Source of the DNA: an uncultured Bacteroidia bacterium
GTDB lineage: Bacteria > Bacteroidota > Bacteroidia > Bacteroidales > UBA932
NCBI GenBank assembly: GCA_902796455.1
Contig: CADBPH010000235.1
Location: 1-14,656 of the forward strand
DNA length: 14,656 bases
Reading direction: 5' to 3'
Below are positions 14,586 through 14,656 of this stretch, in pieces (position 1 is the first letter of the stretch; the number at the start of each line of letters is the position of its first letter). A program made the position numbers and the translations under genes. The notes under the pieces were generated by a model. That model was not told the DNA's origin and ran no database searches. It worked only from the letters and a program-made list of their open reading frames with translations.

Positions 14586-14656
14586 ATGCAAGGAAGAATA
14601 ACAGAGGAAATGAAATATGCCGTGGATCTTCGGATCGGCAGTTTTCAGGTAGATGT
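14586..14656 (+). CDS. 5' fragment of an unrecognised gene, cut by the window end
   Basis: An ATG at 14586 opens a frame with no stop to the window edge: 23 codons, reading MQGRITEEMKYAVDLRIG onwards. A second ATG at 14610 (MKYAVDLRIG) is also possible and is preceded by AGAGGAA. It follows the glycosyltransferase by 34 bases with no hairpin, so it is probably in the same operon. Too short to identify. Confidence 0.45.
   Translation, partial: MQGRITEEMKYAVDLRIGSFQVD

Overview
The window looks like a chromosomal segment of an anaerobic member of the Bacteroidales. Four things point there. Several genes are preceded by the Bacteroidota -7 promoter element TAnnTTTG, in some cases with a TTG about 20 bases upstream. 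Gene starts mostly lack Shine-Dalgarno sequences. Several products are lipoproteins or outer-membrane proteins of Bacteroidota type. The ribonucleotide reductase is the oxygen-sensitive class III enzyme. Genus cannot be settled from the sequence alone.

Layout. Positions 1-171 hold three 51-bp tandem repeats that run into the 3' end of a minus-strand EamA/DMT permease gene (152-1075, probable TTG start). Upstream on the same strand lies a small secreted protein made of six 20-residue repeats (1138-1617). A 163-bp element with 16-bp inverted ends (1667-1829) sits between it and a plus-strand lipoprotein with a Big_2 domain and an endonuclease/exonuclease/phosphatase domain (1878-2969). Converging on that is a lipoprotein of the dipeptidyl peptidase III (M49) family (2988-4595), whose zinc-binding motifs are visibly destroyed.

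From a divergent promoter region a probable operon runs right: a DASS/SLC13-type dicarboxylate transporter (4779-6227), an outer-membrane porin-like barrel (6283-7524) and an NCS2 purine permease (7530-8837). A short hairpin precedes the porin gene and a strong terminator ends the set. An outer-membrane pore between two inner-membrane permeases suggests coordinated uptake of small anionic or purine nutrients.

Next is nrdD-nrdG (9093-11783), the class III ribonucleotide reductase and its radical-SAM activase, with a hairpin-containing leader. Then comes a single-gene unit for an OmpA-like envelope protein (11906-12985), closed by a 14-bp-stem hairpin. The promoter of the following family 2 glycosyltransferase (13094-14551) begins inside the base of that hairpin. 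A further frame opens at 14586 and leaves the window. No RNA gene, CRISPR array, transposase or phage gene was seen.

The most unusual items are the zinc-site-less M49 homologue, the MITE-like element and the six-repeat protein. I see no clear evidence of a multi-gene undescribed defence or mobile system.
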